The translations under genes were made by a program, and so were the position numbers. From positions 7,998-71,997 of the forward strand of contig NZ_JBAGBW010000009.1 of NCBI RefSeq assembly GCF_039822205.1: a stretch of 64,000 nt of DNA, given 5' to 3'. Under the pieces are notes generated by a model. That model saw only the letters and a list, made by a program, of their open reading frames with translations. It had not been told where the DNA came from and made no database searches. How positions within the stretch are numbered: position 1 is the stretch's first letter; the number at the start of each line of letters is the position of its first letter. The stretch comes from Thermodesulfobium sp. 4217-1. GTDB lineage: Bacteria; Thermodesulfobiota; Thermodesulfobiia; Thermodesulfobiales; Thermodesulfobiaceae. Below are positions 35,771 through 45,011 of the stretch, piece after piece.

Positions 35771-37720
35771 ATGTATTTGAAAATAACTAAGAGTGTTACG
35801 TTTTACCTCATAATTTTGCTAATAGTCGTTGTCTTAACTGTTGTCTTAAGTAGCGGCAAAAAGGTTGCAAATCAGGAGCTGTCCTATACTGAGTTTATGG
35901 ATAGGGTCAATCAAGAAGAGGTTAGAAAGGTAAACATTTCATCTTCTCAAAATATCATCAATGGTAAGCTGAAAGATGGTACCTCTTTTACTGTATATTA
36001 TCCTCAAAACGATCCATCTTTAATTAAAACTTTGACTGACAAAAAAGTTGATATTAGAGTCGAACCGCCAAGTGACAGCGGTTGGTGGGTTTCCATACTT
36101 ACACAGCTATTTCCCATATTGATATTGATTGGCTTTTGGCTGTTTATGCTAAGGCAAGCGCAGGGCGGCGCAAGTCAAGCTATGTCGTTTGGAAAATCAC
36201 GAGCGAAACTTTTCCATCAAGAGAAAACTAAAACTACATTTAAAGACGTTGCTGGTGCCGACGAAGCTAAACAAGAACTAGAAGAGATAATAGACTTTCT
36301 CAAAAATCCTGCTCCCTTTAGAGCTATGGGTGCGAAAATACCGCGAGGTGTTCTATTGGTCGGACCTCCTGGTTGCGGCAAAACCCTCTTAGCGAGAGCT
36401 GTAGCAGGTGAAGCTAAGGTTCCATTTTTTAGCATATCGGGATCTGATTTTGTTGAGATGTTTGTAGGGGTTGGCGCATCTCGTGTGAGAGACCTCTTTG
36501 AACAGGCGAAAAACCAATCACCTTGTATAATCTTTATTGATGAAATTGATGCTGTGGGCAGACAACGAGGAGCGGGTCTTGGCGGTGGACACGATGAGCG
36601 TGAACAGACGTTAAACCAACTGCTTGTAGAGATGGATGGTTTCGAGGTTGACGAGACTATTATCGTAATGGCAGCTACGAATAGACCTGATGTATTGGAT
36701 CCGGCACTTCTCAGACCTGGCAGGTTTGATAGACATGTTACAGTGGATAGGCCAGATCTCCTTGGGAGAAAGCAGATTTTGGATGTGCATATGGCTGGAA
36801 AGCCTATGGAGGCAGAAGTAAATGTGGAAGTTATTGCAAAGAGAACTCCTGGATTTGCTGGTGCTGATTTAGCCAATTTAGTTAACGAGGCTGCCTTGCT
36901 GGCGGCGAGAAAGGGTAAGAAGACCATTTCTATGGCTGAATTTGAGGATGCAATTGACAGAATTGTGGCTGGTATAGAAAAAAGAAGTAGGGTTATATCT
37001 GAAAAAGATAAGAAAATTATTGCTTTCCACGAGGCAGGGCATGCTTTGGTGGCTCATAATTTGCCTGGGACCGACCCAATTCACAAGATTTCTATTATCC
37101 CTAGGGGTATGGCGCTGGGCTATACGTTGCAACTACCAGGTGAAGACAGATACCTGGTTAGCAAGACTGAACTAATTAATAACATCTGCGTCCTACTTGG
37201 CGGCAGAGCTGCTGAAGAGTTAGTTTTTAAGGAAGTGACCACAGGAGCTCAAAATGACCTTCAGAGAGCTACAGAGCTCGCAAGAAAGATGATTATGGAA
37301 TATGGAATGAGCGAGCATCTTGGCCCAAGAACGTGGGGAAAGAAAAGCGAAAATGTGTTTATGGGCAGAGATCTTTTTGAGACCAAAAACTATAGTGAGA
37401 ATATGGCAAATGAAATTGATTTAGAGGTTCAAAGAATGGTAGAGAGCTGCTATGAAAATTCTAAAAATATACTCTTAAAGGTTTTTGATACCTTAAACAA
37501 CATTTCTGCAAAACTTATTGAGAATGAAACTCTTCAAGGCGATAGCCTGATGCAATATTTAAATGGCAACTTTGAGGTTTCAAAAGCTGTTGAAGAGTCC
37601 AAAACAGATGATGAATCTAAAACTATCGAAACGCCTCAATCTGTTGAGGAATCTAAAACTATTGAAGAGCCAAGTATCGATAATGCTATCTCTAAGAACG
37701 ACAATATTGAAGGAACTTGA
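35771..37720 (+). CDS. ftsH: ATP-dependent zinc metalloprotease FtsH
   Basis: Membrane AAA+ protease that removes damaged membrane proteins and regulators. Two membrane helices (about 9-27 and 107-127) flank a small extracytoplasmic domain. Walker A GPPGCGKT is at 198-205, Walker B IIFIDE at 253-258, the second-region-of-homology [20 protein letters not shown] follows, and the protease site HEAGH is at 420-424. Length 649. The last 50 residues are an acidic tail with imperfect repeats of VEESKT/DESKT, unlike the core. ATG after AAAAGGGGA; a TTG six bases later is an alternative start. Confidence 0.97.
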   Translation: MYLKITKSVTFYLIILLIVVVLTVVLSSGKKVANQELSYTEFMDRVNQEEVRKVNISSSQNIINGKLKDGTSFTVYYPQNDPSLIKTLTDKKVDIRVEPPSDSGWWVSILTQLFPILILIGFWLFMLRQAQGGASQAMSFGKSRAKLFHQEKTKTTFKDVAGADEAKQELEEIIDFLKNPAPFRAMGAKIPRGVLLVGPPGCGKTLLARAVAGEAKVPFFSISGSDFVEMFVGVGASRVRDLFEQAKNQSPCIIFIDEIDAVGRQRGAGLGGGHDEREQTLNQLLVEMDGFEVDETIIVMAATNRPDVLDPALLRPGRFDRHVTVDRPDLLGRKQILDVHMAGKPMEAEVNVEVIAKRTPGFAGADLANLVNEAALLAARKGKKTISMAEFEDAIDRIVAGIEKRSRVISEKDKKIIAFHEAGHALVAHNLPGTDPIHKISIIPRGMALGYTLQLPGEDRYLVSKTELINNICVLLGGRAAEELVFKEVTTGAQNDLQRATELARKMIMEYGMSEHLGPRTWGKKSENVFMGRDLFETKNYSENMANEIDLEVQRMVESCYENSKNILLKVFDTLNNISAKLIENETLQGDSLMQYLNGNFEVSKAVEESKTDDESKTIETPQSVEESKTIEEPSIDNAISKNDNIEGT

Positions 37721-37777
37721 TATGTGTAAATTAAAATTTGAAAGAAGGCGAAAATTTAGTTAGAGGAGGAGGATTTA

Positions 37778-38563
37778 ATGAGGTTAAAGAGCTTATTTTA
37801 TCTATTGTTAATTTTATTATTTTGTAATATGTTTGTTTTGGGATTTAGCAAGAGCGCTGAAGCTGGGCAGGAGAGAGTGGTAGGCATAGTAAAGGAAGAT
37901 TTGGTTTCTCCTAAAGAGATTCAAATTTTTGTTAAAGATCAAAAGGTATTGGTATTAAAATCGTTTGATGATAGCAGTTTTGAGAAGATTAGAAATGAAG
38001 CAGACAAGATTTCTTATGCCATTAACCAGTTTTTTGGTGCTTCCAATGGGGTCTACGATCCCTCTACTATAAGGTTTGTTACTGAAGATAAATACTTCTG
38101 TTGCTACGTAGGAGACGAATTCGCCTTTAAGGTCAGCAGGAGTCAGGCTTTTCTGCAGAATTTATCAGACAATGATATCACAAATACCTGGTTGGTAAGC
38201 CTTCAAAGATCCCTTGGATATTCGCCAAACGAGGATCAAAGAGTTTTATACTCACATAAATATTATCTGAAAGAATTCGTTCAAGAAGGAATAGCTTCAT
38301 GGTATGGCAGCAATCTGGCAGGAAGGTATATGTCCAATGGTGAAATTTTTTATCCATCTAACCTTACTGCAGCTCATAGATGGCTACCGCTTGGCTCTCT
38401 TGTGCTTGTTACAAACGAAGATAATGGTGAAAGCGTAGTGGTGACCATCACCGACAGAATGGGAAGCAGGAGTAGGGTTATCGATTTATCAGAAGGCGCT
38501 GCTGAAAGAATTGGTATGCTGAGTTCTGGTCTGGCTCCGGTGAAAATCGATCTTCTCAAATAA
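37778..38563 (+). CDS. RlpA-like double-psi beta-barrel protein (septal lytic transglycosylase type)
   Basis: Secreted protein of 261 residues. Signal peptide about 1-29 (ending SAEA), then about 140 residues of unknown domain, then a C-terminal RlpA domain: GIASWYGS, GRYMSNGEIF, LTAAHRWLPLGS and VTITDRMG with the conserved aspartate. RlpA enzymes cleave naked glycan strands of peptidoglycan. The N-terminal domain, with paired cysteines in KYFCCYVG, is not one I recognise. ATG after AGAGGAGGA; follows ftsH by 57 bases. Confidence 0.87.
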   Translation: MRLKSLFYLLLILLFCNMFVLGFSKSAEAGQERVVGIVKEDLVSPKEIQIFVKDQKVLVLKSFDDSSFEKIRNEADKISYAINQFFGASNGVYDPSTIRFVTEDKYFCCYVGDEFAFKVSRSQAFLQNLSDNDITNTWLVSLQRSLGYSPNEDQRVLYSHKYYLKEFVQEGIASWYGSNLAGRYMSNGEIFYPSNLTAAHRWLPLGSLVLVTNEDNGESVVVTITDRMGSRSRVIDLSEGAAERIGMLSSGLAPVKIDLLK

Positions 38564-38589
38564 ACTATATGAATTTGATAGACTAAAAA

Positions 38590-39252
38590 TTGTTTAAGAT
38601 AATAAAAGAAGATATAAATATTGTTTTTGAGAGGGATCCAGCAGCTAAAAACATCTTTGAAGTCCTTTTTTGCTATCCTGGGCTTCATTCTATATGGGTA
38701 CACAGATTTTCTCACTTTCTATGGGGCAAGCGCGTCCCCTTTTTCCCTCGTCTAATCTCTCAGATCGCTCGTGCTTTTACTGGCATTGAGATTCATCCAG
38801 GTGCGGCAATAGGTAGAAGATTTTTTATAGATCACGGTATGGGCGTTGTGATTGGTGAGACGTCTATTGTAGGCGATGACGTTACCATTTATCAATACGT
38901 AACTCTGGGCGGTACAGGCAAGGACAAGGGCAAAAGGCACCCCACCATCGGAAATAATGTAGTAATTGGAGCTGGAGCTATAGTGTTAGGCCCTATTACT
39001 ATTGGGGATAATGTAAGGATAGGCGCTGGGGCTGTGGTAATAAAGACGGTACCAGAAAATTCCACAGTGGTAGGGAATCCTGGGAGAATAGTGGTAAGAA
39101 ATGGCGTTAAGGCGAAGTTTTCACAATTAGATCACAATGTATTGCCAGACCCATTAAAAGATTATTTAATTAAGCAAGATCAAAAAATAATTGAGTTAGA
39201 AAATGAAATTGCAAAACTAAATAAAATTTTAAATATGGAGGTAAAATCCTAA
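38590..39252 (+). CDS. cysE: Serine O-acetyltransferase
   Basis: Acetylates serine for cysteine synthesis. A 220-residue protein with the N-terminal helical part followed by a left-handed beta-helix of hexapeptide repeats; [22 protein letters not shown] and [18 protein letters not shown] are the family hallmarks. The C-terminal 30 residues form a charged helix. TTG start without a visible Shine-Dalgarno; no better in-frame start exists. It lies one base before cysS, matching the conserved cysE-cysS-rlmB order. Confidence 0.94.
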   Translation: MFKIIKEDINIVFERDPAAKNIFEVLFCYPGLHSIWVHRFSHFLWGKRVPFFPRLISQIARAFTGIEIHPGAAIGRRFFIDHGMGVVIGETSIVGDDVTIYQYVTLGGTGKDKGKRHPTIGNNVVIGAGAIVLGPITIGDNVRIGAGAVVIKTVPENSTVVGNPGRIVVRNGVKAKFSQLDHNVLPDPLKDYLIKQDQKIIELENEIAKLNKILNMEVKS

Positions 39253-39253
39253 A

Positions 39254-40723
39254 TTGTTAACCAATCAGATATACCTTTACAACACGTTGACAAATAAAAA
39301 AGAGAAATTTATCCCTATTGAAGAAAATAAAATTAAGATGTATGTATGTGGGGTAACAGTTTACGATTATTGCCATTTGGGTCACGGCAGATCTTATGTA
39401 GTTTGGGACGTATGGAAGAGATTCTTTATAAGTCAGGGTTTTGATGTTTTTCATATCCAAAACTTTACTGATATCGATGATAAGATTATAAGAAGAGCTA
39501 ATGAAGAAAAAGTTAATTGGAAAGACCTAACAGAGAAATTTATAGATGCTTACTTTGAGGATTTAGACAAGCTAAATGTCTTAAGGGCATCTCTTTATCC
39601 AAAAGCTACTGATTATATTGATGAAATAATTAGTATTATTCAGGGCCTGATGGAAAAAGGTTATGCTTACAGGGCTGGCGATGATATAGTCTTTTCTATA
39701 AAAAGATTTGAAGGCTATGGGAAGCTGTCGGGTAAGTCGATTGGAGATCTGATCGAAAACTATAGGGTAGAGTCATCATCTCTTAAAGAAAATCCACTGG
39801 ATTTTGTTTTGTGGAAGTCATCAAAACCAGATGAGCCTTCTTGGGATAGCCCCTTTGGCAAGGGGAGACCTGGCTGGCATATTGAATGCTCTGCAATGTC
39901 ATTGAAACATTTTGGATCACCATTTGATATCCACGCTGGTGGGCAGGATTTGATATTCCCTCATCATGAAAACGAGATAGCCCAATCTGAAGGTTATACC
40001 GGTAATAAATTTGTAAATTATTGGCTACATAATGGTTTTGTTATGATATCAGGCGAAAAAATGTCAAAATCACTGGGCAACTTTAAAACCCTGAGAGATA
40101 TCTATGAGCAATACGATCCGATGGTCTTAAGACTATTTATATTAAGCAGTCACTATAGAAGCCCGGTTATGTTTAACGTGGAAAACCTTACATCTGCAAG
40201 AGAAGCCTGGGACAAAATTAAAAACACTTTGGATGTCTGTTCTTCTTTTGGCTTGATAAGTGGCAATAAAAATAACGTGCCATCTAATTTTGTAAACGCT
40301 TTGTGCGATGATTTAAATACTCCGTTAGCGCTTTCTTTTATTTTTGAAAAAATTAGATTTGTTAATTCTATAATTAACGACTATGAAAAAAATCCTTTAA
40401 AAGAATATGAGATTAATATATCTTCTAACATAGATGAGATTTTATCTATGGTTGATATCCTTGGATTAAAATATACTCCAGACGTATTGTTTTATTCAAG
40501 GGAAAAGTTGACTGCCGATTTTGCATCTTATAATTTCAATGATGTAAATCTTGAGCTGTTTGAAGATCTAAACAATGAAAAAATATTTCAACTGATAAGC
40601 TATAGAGAGTTTTTCAAAAAGAAAAAATCATATGATCTGTCAGATAAAATAAGAGATTTTTTTAATAATAAGGGATACGCTTTAGAAGATTTACCGAGAG
40701 GTGTGAGGATCAAGAAGAGATGA
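39254..40723 (+). CDS. cysS: Cysteinyl-tRNA synthetase
   Basis: Charges tRNA-Cys; needs zinc. HIGH-type motif is HLGHGRSYV, zinc ligands are in MYVCGVTVYD, WHIECSAMS and FPHHENEIAQ, and KMSKS is exact (GEKMSKSLGN). Length 489 is typical. TTG start, 12 bases after GGAGG. Stop overlaps the rlmB ATG. Coupled to cysE, so cysteine supply and charging are co-expressed. Confidence 0.96.
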   Translation: MLTNQIYLYNTLTNKKEKFIPIEENKIKMYVCGVTVYDYCHLGHGRSYVVWDVWKRFFISQGFDVFHIQNFTDIDDKIIRRANEEKVNWKDLTEKFIDAYFEDLDKLNVLRASLYPKATDYIDEIISIIQGLMEKGYAYRAGDDIVFSIKRFEGYGKLSGKSIGDLIENYRVESSSLKENPLDFVLWKSSKPDEPSWDSPFGKGRPGWHIECSAMSLKHFGSPFDIHAGGQDLIFPHHENEIAQSEGYTGNKFVNYWLHNGFVMISGEKMSKSLGNFKTLRDIYEQYDPMVLRLFILSSHYRSPVMFNVENLTSAREAWDKIKNTLDVCSSFGLISGNKNNVPSNFVNALCDDLNTPLALSFIFEKIRFVNSIINDYEKNPLKEYEINISSNIDEILSMVDILGLKYTPDVLFYSREKLTADFASYNFNDVNLELFEDLNNEKIFQLISYREFFKKKKSYDLSDKIRDFFNNKGYALEDLPRGVRIKKR

Positions 40724-41454
40724 AAAAGGAATTTATATTTGGGATACATCCTGTAGTAAGTGCCATCAAAGAGGGCATAGAGTTTAGTGAATTATTGATT
40801 GCAAAAAACAAGAAAATACCCTTTATTGAAGAGTTTTTACAGAAAAACGATGATAAAAGGGCTTTTGTGGTCTATAAAGCATTTGCTGAAATAGAGAAAC
40901 TTTTCCCAAATTCTCAGGGCATAGTCATGTTTACAAGGGAGTTTTCTTATTCAGATGAAGAAGATGTCGTTCTTAATGCGATAAGACACAAAAAAGTTCT
41001 TCTTGCATTTTCGGGAATTATGGATGTTCGCAATATCGGAGCTGTGGCAAGAACTGCACAGGCATCCGGTTTGGTAGGGGGCATAATTTTGCCGAAACAC
41101 AGGTCGCTCGATATAACTCCTGCTGCTATTAAAGCCTCTACTGGTTCACTTTTAAATATACCCGTTGTAAGAGTGAGCAATTTGCGATATTTCTCAAAAG
41201 GCTTGCAAAAAAGAGGATTTGCTGTGGTGGGAGTTGAAAAAAGGGGCACAACCAGGTACGATCAGTTTAAGTATGAACTTCCTGTATGCTGTGTTTTCGG
41301 TTCCGAGTCAAAGGCGCTTTCGGATGTCTTCTTAAAAGACTTGGATCAAAGTGTTTACATTCCTATGTCTAATGATTTTAATTCTTTAAATTTATCAGTA
41401 GCTTCTGGAATTTTGTTATACGAAATATTAAAACAAAGGAATTTTGAGTTATAA
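40720..41454 (+). CDS. rlmB: 23S rRNA 2'-O-ribose methyltransferase, SpoU/RlmB family
   Basis: SPOUT-class methyltransferase, probably for Gm2251 of 23S rRNA. An N-terminal substrate-binding domain (EFIFGIHPVVSAIKEG) precedes the knot domain with motif 1 DVRNIGAVARTAQASG, motif 2 VFGSESKALS and motif 3 NSLNLSVASGILLYE. Length 244 is standard. ATG overlaps the cysS stop (ATGA). A TATAAT spans its stop codon at 41450-41455 and could serve the next gene. Confidence 0.92.
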   Translation: MKKEFIFGIHPVVSAIKEGIEFSELLIAKNKKIPFIEEFLQKNDDKRAFVVYKAFAEIEKLFPNSQGIVMFTREFSYSDEEDVVLNAIRHKKVLLAFSGIMDVRNIGAVARTAQASGLVGGIILPKHRSLDITPAAIKASTGSLLNIPVVRVSNLRYFSKGLQKRGFAVVGVEKRGTTRYDQFKYELPVCCVFGSESKALSDVFLKDLDQSVYIPMSNDFNSLNLSVASGILLYEILKQRNFEL

Positions 41455-41496
41455 TATTGATTTTGGTAATTTATTTTTAAGGAGGAATTTTTTTTA

Positions 41497-41961
41497 ATGT
41501 TATCAACGCCTACAAAGTTTTTTATTTCTTTTGGAAGCTGTAACGCTGAACACCCTCTTAATGCTTTTGACGGAGCATTGCTAAGTGCAGGAGTAGGGAA
41601 CACCAATCTCTTAAGGGTTAGCAGTATTTTGCCGCCTGCTGCAGTAGAAGTTAAAAATTTAGTTTTGCCATACGGTGCCCTAGTTCCTATTGCTTATGCA
41701 AGCAAGGTAAGCGCGAATAGTGGCGAGAGAATTGCTGCTGCTGCTGGGATAGGAATACCAGACGATCCAACTCTGCCCGGTTTGATTATGGAATATAGTT
41801 GTACTGGGAGCAAAGAAGAGGCCGAGAAGACTGTACTGGAGATGGTGGAAGAGGGTTTTGCAATGAGAGGATTTAAGTTGGCAGAAAAAAGGGCAGTAGC
41901 TACAGATATAGTTGTTGATAAAGCTGCCTGCGCTTTCTCGTGTGTAGTGTTATGGTATTAG
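41497..41961 (+). CDS. pdaD: Pyruvoyl-dependent arginine decarboxylase
   Basis: Converts arginine to agmatine using a pyruvoyl group made by self-cleavage rather than PLP. The cleavage site is the S42-S43 pair in LRVSSILPP, which would give a 42-residue beta and a 111-residue alpha chain. GIGIPDDP and the short 154-residue length fit the archaeal-type family, also found in some anaerobic bacteria. ATG after AAGGAGGA. It overlaps speE, so the pair probably feeds spermidine synthesis from arginine, either through agmatine and putrescine or through N1-aminopropylagmatine; no agmatinase gene is in the window. Confidence 0.95.
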   Translation: MLSTPTKFFISFGSCNAEHPLNAFDGALLSAGVGNTNLLRVSSILPPAAVEVKNLVLPYGALVPIAYASKVSANSGERIAAAAGIGIPDDPTLPGLIMEYSCTGSKEEAEKTVLEMVEEGFAMRGFKLAEKRAVATDIVVDKAACAFSCVVLWY

Positions 41962-42809
41962 AAGAAAATATCACACCTATATTCCAATTTAAAGAAGAGC
42001 ACTTGCCTGGATCAGGCATTTATTTTGACGTTACAGACATACTGTTTAGTTCACATTCAAAATATCAAAAGATTGAAGTATTTCAGACGGATAGTTACGG
42101 CAAAATTCTTCTTATGGACGGAAAGGTAATGCTTACAGAAAGAGATGAATTTGTCTATCATGAAATGCTAACTCATGTTCCCTTAAACTTATCCGATAAA
42201 ATTAAGGACGTTCTGATTATTGGCGGAGGCGATGGGGGATCTGCAAGAGAATGTCAAAAACACAAAAATATCAAACATATTAAACAGGTTGAAATTGATG
42301 AAATGGTTGTTGATGTAAGTAAAAAATTTTTCCCATCTCTGTCATCAGGCTTTAGCGACTCAAGATTTGATCTTTGTATTTGCGATGGTATCAACTTTGT
42401 CAAACAAACTTCTGAGAAATTTGACCTAGTCTTGGTGGATTCTACTGACCCAATAGGGCCAGCGGTTGGTCTTTTTGAGGCGGAATTCTTTGAAAACATT
42501 AAAAAAATCCTTAATCCAGATGGTATCTTAGTTTTTCAACTTGAATCGCCATGGTGCCATCTAAGTTTTATTAGTGATATAACTAATAAACTTAAAAAAA
42601 TATTTCCGATTTTCAAAAACTATATAGCATTTATCCCTACCTATCCTGCTGGATTGTGGAGTTTTGGATTCGCATCTCTTTCAGTAGATCCATTGAAAGA
42701 TCATTTATTGAATGACCCAATCAAAGATCTAAAATATTACACTCCAGAAGTTCACAGGGCATCTTTCGTGCTCCCTAAATTTTTTGGAGACTCTTTAAAA
42801 AATATTTAA
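41952..42809 (+). CDS. speE: Spermidine (polyamine) synthase
   Basis: Transfers an aminopropyl group from decarboxylated SAM to putrescine or agmatine. Motifs: SAM site IGGGDGGSARE, acidic residue in KQVEIDEMVV, and active-site DSTDPIGPA. Length about 285. I place the start at the ATG overlapping pdaD by ten bases; a GTG four codons upstream is possible, and neither has a Shine-Dalgarno. Partner gene speD (SAM decarboxylase) is not in the window. The 3' end overlaps the CooT-like gene on the other strand by four bases. Confidence 0.94.
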   Translation: MVLEENITPIFQFKEEHLPGSGIYFDVTDILFSSHSKYQKIEVFQTDSYGKILLMDGKVMLTERDEFVYHEMLTHVPLNLSDKIKDVLIIGGGDGGSARECQKHKNIKHIKQVEIDEMVVDVSKKFFPSLSSGFSDSRFDLCICDGINFVKQTSEKFDLVLVDSTDPIGPAVGLFEAEFFENIKKILNPDGILVFQLESPWCHLSFISDITNKLKKIFPIFKNYIAFIPTYPAGLWSFGFASLSVDPLKDHLLNDPIKDLKYYTPEVHRASFVLPKFFGDSLKNI

Positions 42810-43000
42810 ATTTTTTGAAATATGATTTTGTGCTGTAAGAGATTTATCTCTAACAATTTTGCGTGTATTTCTTTTTGATCTCCAAATATACTAATTAAAA
42901 ACCAAACATTTTCATCTTCTGGTTTTAAAAGGGCTACGTCCTTAAGAATAAGAGTTTCTTCGCTTTCTTGGTTTTTATAAAAAGCACTGGCTTCACACAT
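42806..43000 (-). CDS. CooT family nickel-binding protein
   Basis: A 64-residue protein beginning MCEA, the signature of CooT-like proteins, in which nickel is held by the N terminus and Cys2 at a dimer interface. The rest (LILKDVALLKPED, then SIFGDQKEIHAKLLEINL) fits the small beta-barrel of that family. CooT was first found in carbon monoxide dehydrogenase operons, but no CODH genes are here. It overlaps the upstream DUF3842 gene by eight bases. With hypA and hypB it points to active nickel-enzyme chemistry in the cell. Confidence 0.8.
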   Translation of the reverse strand: MCEASAFYKNQESEETLILKDVALLKPEDENVWFLISIFGDQKEIHAKLLEINLLQHKIIFQKI

Positions 43001-43445
43001 ATTGGTCCGTCCTTTCGATGTAATTTTTTAAACGCATCACAGCGTCTTCAACTTGATGGGGGAGGGGTTCTTGTTGGGTGAGGGCAATGTCTATATTTGA
43101 CTGATTGATGGGCAAAAGAATTTTTATCGCCTTAGATTTTGCTACAGATTCTGACATCCTTGTAGTGAATTCTCCCATCATAGCATCGGATACCAGAATA
43201 CTGATGGAACCTAATATAAAATCAACTTCGGATACATTTTTTACTATTGCATTTTCACCTGATGCGCCCTTGTTCGCCTTGACTCTTAACATATTTACAG
43301 TAGCAAATGCGTTTGTTCCTAAGGCTATTATCTCTATATTCTCAATACTTTCTGACAAAACCTCTCTAATTTTCAATACTATTTGTTGACCTATTCCTCC
43401 GCCTTGCCCATCAATAATAGCAATTTTTATAGTATTTTTCTCCAT
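42993..43445 (-). CDS. DUF3842 family protein
   Basis: A 150-residue protein with a glycine-rich N-terminal loop, IDGQGGGIGQQIV, that resembles a dinucleotide- or phosphate-binding turn; later parts are ALGTNAFATVNMLRVKANKGASGENA and ILVSDAMMGEFT. This is the DUF3842 pattern as I know it; function unknown. It is translated together with the CooT-like gene (8-base overlap), and I recall the two families occurring together in anaerobes, which suggests a shared role in metal or cofactor handling. ATG start; TATAAT for this strand at 43473-43468. Confidence 0.78.
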   Translation of the reverse strand: MEKNTIKIAIIDGQGGGIGQQIVLKIREVLSESIENIEIIALGTNAFATVNMLRVKANKGASGENAIVKNVSEVDFILGSISILVSDAMMGEFTTRMSESVAKSKAIKILLPINQSNIDIALTQQEPLPHQVEDAVMRLKNYIERTDQYV

Positions 43446-43526
43446 CCAGCCTCCTTTTACTACAAATATTATATCAGATTTTGTTTTATAATGTAGGAAA
43501 ATAGTATAAAAACTTAAGGAGGATTA

Positions 43527-44474
43527 ATGATTTTTTGTGTTGGAACAATAGTTTTTGATACTATATTAGTTGTAAAAAAATTAGCTTTAGAAAATGATGC
43601 TGTTGTAGCTGATGAATACAAAAGAACTTTTGGAGGGGCTGCTGCAAACTGTGCCGTGACAATTAAAAAATTATCTGTGGATTCTGGTCTTGTTTCAGCA
43701 GTTGGAGACAGCGATTTTCACCATGGGTATGAGGATTATCTTAAAGGGCTCCTGATTGATACAAAATCCGTTTTTAAGATTCCAAATGGATATTCTCCAA
43801 GAAGCATTCTGATTACTAGGGTTCCAGATGGAGCTCAACAGATTTATTTTTATGAAGACAAGATAAATTATGAGAAAACTTTGGTATCAAACATTCCTTA
43901 CATCATAAACAATCTAAATAATTGCAAAATATTGCACTTTACTACGGGCTATTATGATTTTTATAAACAACTATTAATTGAGTTGAAAAGCCATAGAAAA
44001 GATATAAAAATAAGCTTCGATCCAGGGCAGCAGACGCTGACACAGCCCGATAAAGTGATTGAAATTTTGCCTTATGTGGATTTTTTGTTTATGAATGAAT
44101 TTGAAAACAAGAAATTATGTGAAACCTTAAAGATAGAAAATATTATGAATTACAAGAGGTTTGAACTCTCTTGTGTTAGCTACGGCGAGAACGGGTGCAA
44201 GATTTTCTATAATGGTTTTAATTATACTATCCCAGCTATCCCACCAAAAATTTTTGTAGATTCTACTGGAGCAGGGGATAGCCACAGAGGCGCTTTTCTG
44301 TCGGCCTATTCGCTTGGCTTTGAATTTCTTGATTGCGCATATATAGCAGCCTCTGTGTCATCGTTTGTTTTGGAAAAAGATGGAGCGCAAACTAATTTGC
44401 CAGATCTCGATATGGCTATTGAAAGGGCAAAAAAGTTTACCAACTCTAAGTTTAAAGTTTTACGTCAACCATAG
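43527..44474 (+). CDS. PfkB family carbohydrate/nucleoside kinase
   Basis: A ribokinase-fold kinase of 315 residues. The N-terminal glycine pair is in RTFGGAAANCAV and the C-terminal catalytic motif is DSTGAGDSHRGAF, with the catalytic Asp of GAGD; the usual phenylalanine after GAGDx is replaced by histidine. Substrate (sugar, nucleoside or sugar phosphate) cannot be told. ATG after AAGGAGGA, with a TATAAT at 43487-43492. It stands alone between minus-strand genes; its 3' end overlaps the next one by 23 bases. Confidence 0.87.
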   Translation: MIFCVGTIVFDTILVVKKLALENDAVVADEYKRTFGGAAANCAVTIKKLSVDSGLVSAVGDSDFHHGYEDYLKGLLIDTKSVFKIPNGYSPRSILITRVPDGAQQIYFYEDKINYEKTLVSNIPYIINNLNNCKILHFTTGYYDFYKQLLIELKSHRKDIKISFDPGQQTLTQPDKVIEILPYVDFLFMNEFENKKLCETLKIENIMNYKRFELSCVSYGENGCKIFYNGFNYTIPAIPPKIFVDSTGAGDSHRGAFLSAYSLGFEFLDCAYIAASVSSFVLEKDGAQTNLPDLDMAIERAKKFTNSKFKVLRQP

Positions 44475-44892
44475 CTGACACGCCCACCCCTAAAACTCTA
44501 TGAAACTGTAATGGGTTAAGAGAATCAGATGGTATAAGAGCCTTAATTCTAAACCTATTATCGCTAAAATTGAGTTCTAATTGCATGACTGCTTGTACTG
44601 ATTGGACGCTTTCGGCAGGGCCTGATACCTGTACAGCGCCTACATAGGTTCCGTTTCCTATTGAAATAACAGGCACGACCTTTGTCATCTCTTGAGTGGA
44701 AATATTTTTGTTCATTAAGGCGGTATTTATAAAGTCATTTATCTGTCTGCCGAAAATTTTTACAGCTATTGCAATCCCTCCGCCTTCTAAAAGTCCTCCT
44801 AGATTAAAAGCATAGAGCTTTACAGGTGCTACAAACAACAAACTACATATAAGCATTGCGACAGTAACCTTTTTTAAGACAAAATTTTTCAT
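44452..44892 (-). CDS. Small secreted protein of unknown function
   Basis: A 146-residue protein with a signal peptide (residues 1-28, ending KLYA). The mature part has a glycine-rich start (GGLLEGGGIA), then a well-formed C-terminal domain with NGTYVGAVQVSGP, VMQLELNF, FRIKALIPS and GVGVSAMVDVKL. The regular strand pattern suggests a small beta-rich fold. I recognise no family. Start ATG with GGAGGG upstream; TATAAT at 44918-44913 with a weak TTTATC 17 bases upstream. It is a single-gene unit. Confidence 0.7.
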   Translation of the reverse strand: MKNFVLKKVTVAMLICSLLFVAPVKLYAFNLGGLLEGGGIAIAVKIFGRQINDFINTALMNKNISTQEMTKVVPVISIGNGTYVGAVQVSGPAESVQSVQAVMQLELNFSDNRFRIKALIPSDSLNPLQFHRVLGVGVSAMVDVKL

Positions 44893-44949
44893 CTTATCCC
44901 TCCTTTGGTGTTATTATATTCTAACTTAGATTACAGATAAATTAAATCT

Positions 44950-44978
44950 TTGACAAATATCTAAAAGTCTTATAGTAT
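44950..44978 (+). promoter_or_regulatory. Sigma-70 promoter for the aro operon
   Basis: A perfect TTGACA (44950-44955) and TAGTAT (44973-44978) are 17 bases apart, 33 bases before the aroF ATG. The leader is too short for an attenuator or T-box. Confidence 0.65.
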
Positions 44979-45011
44979 TTTCTAAATCAGTTTTATATGG
45001 AGGTAATGTAA

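Noticed and set aside
36217-36927. A 236-codon frame antisense to ftsH
   Set aside because: It is the shadow of the highly conserved FtsH ATPase domain, low in complexity (S, P, A rich), with no ribosome site or family resemblance.
44893-45011. Attenuator or T-box before aroF, and T-boxes before argS, proS, cysS and lysS
   Set aside because: Leaders are too short and show no specifier loop or terminator; several of these genes overlap the gene before them.
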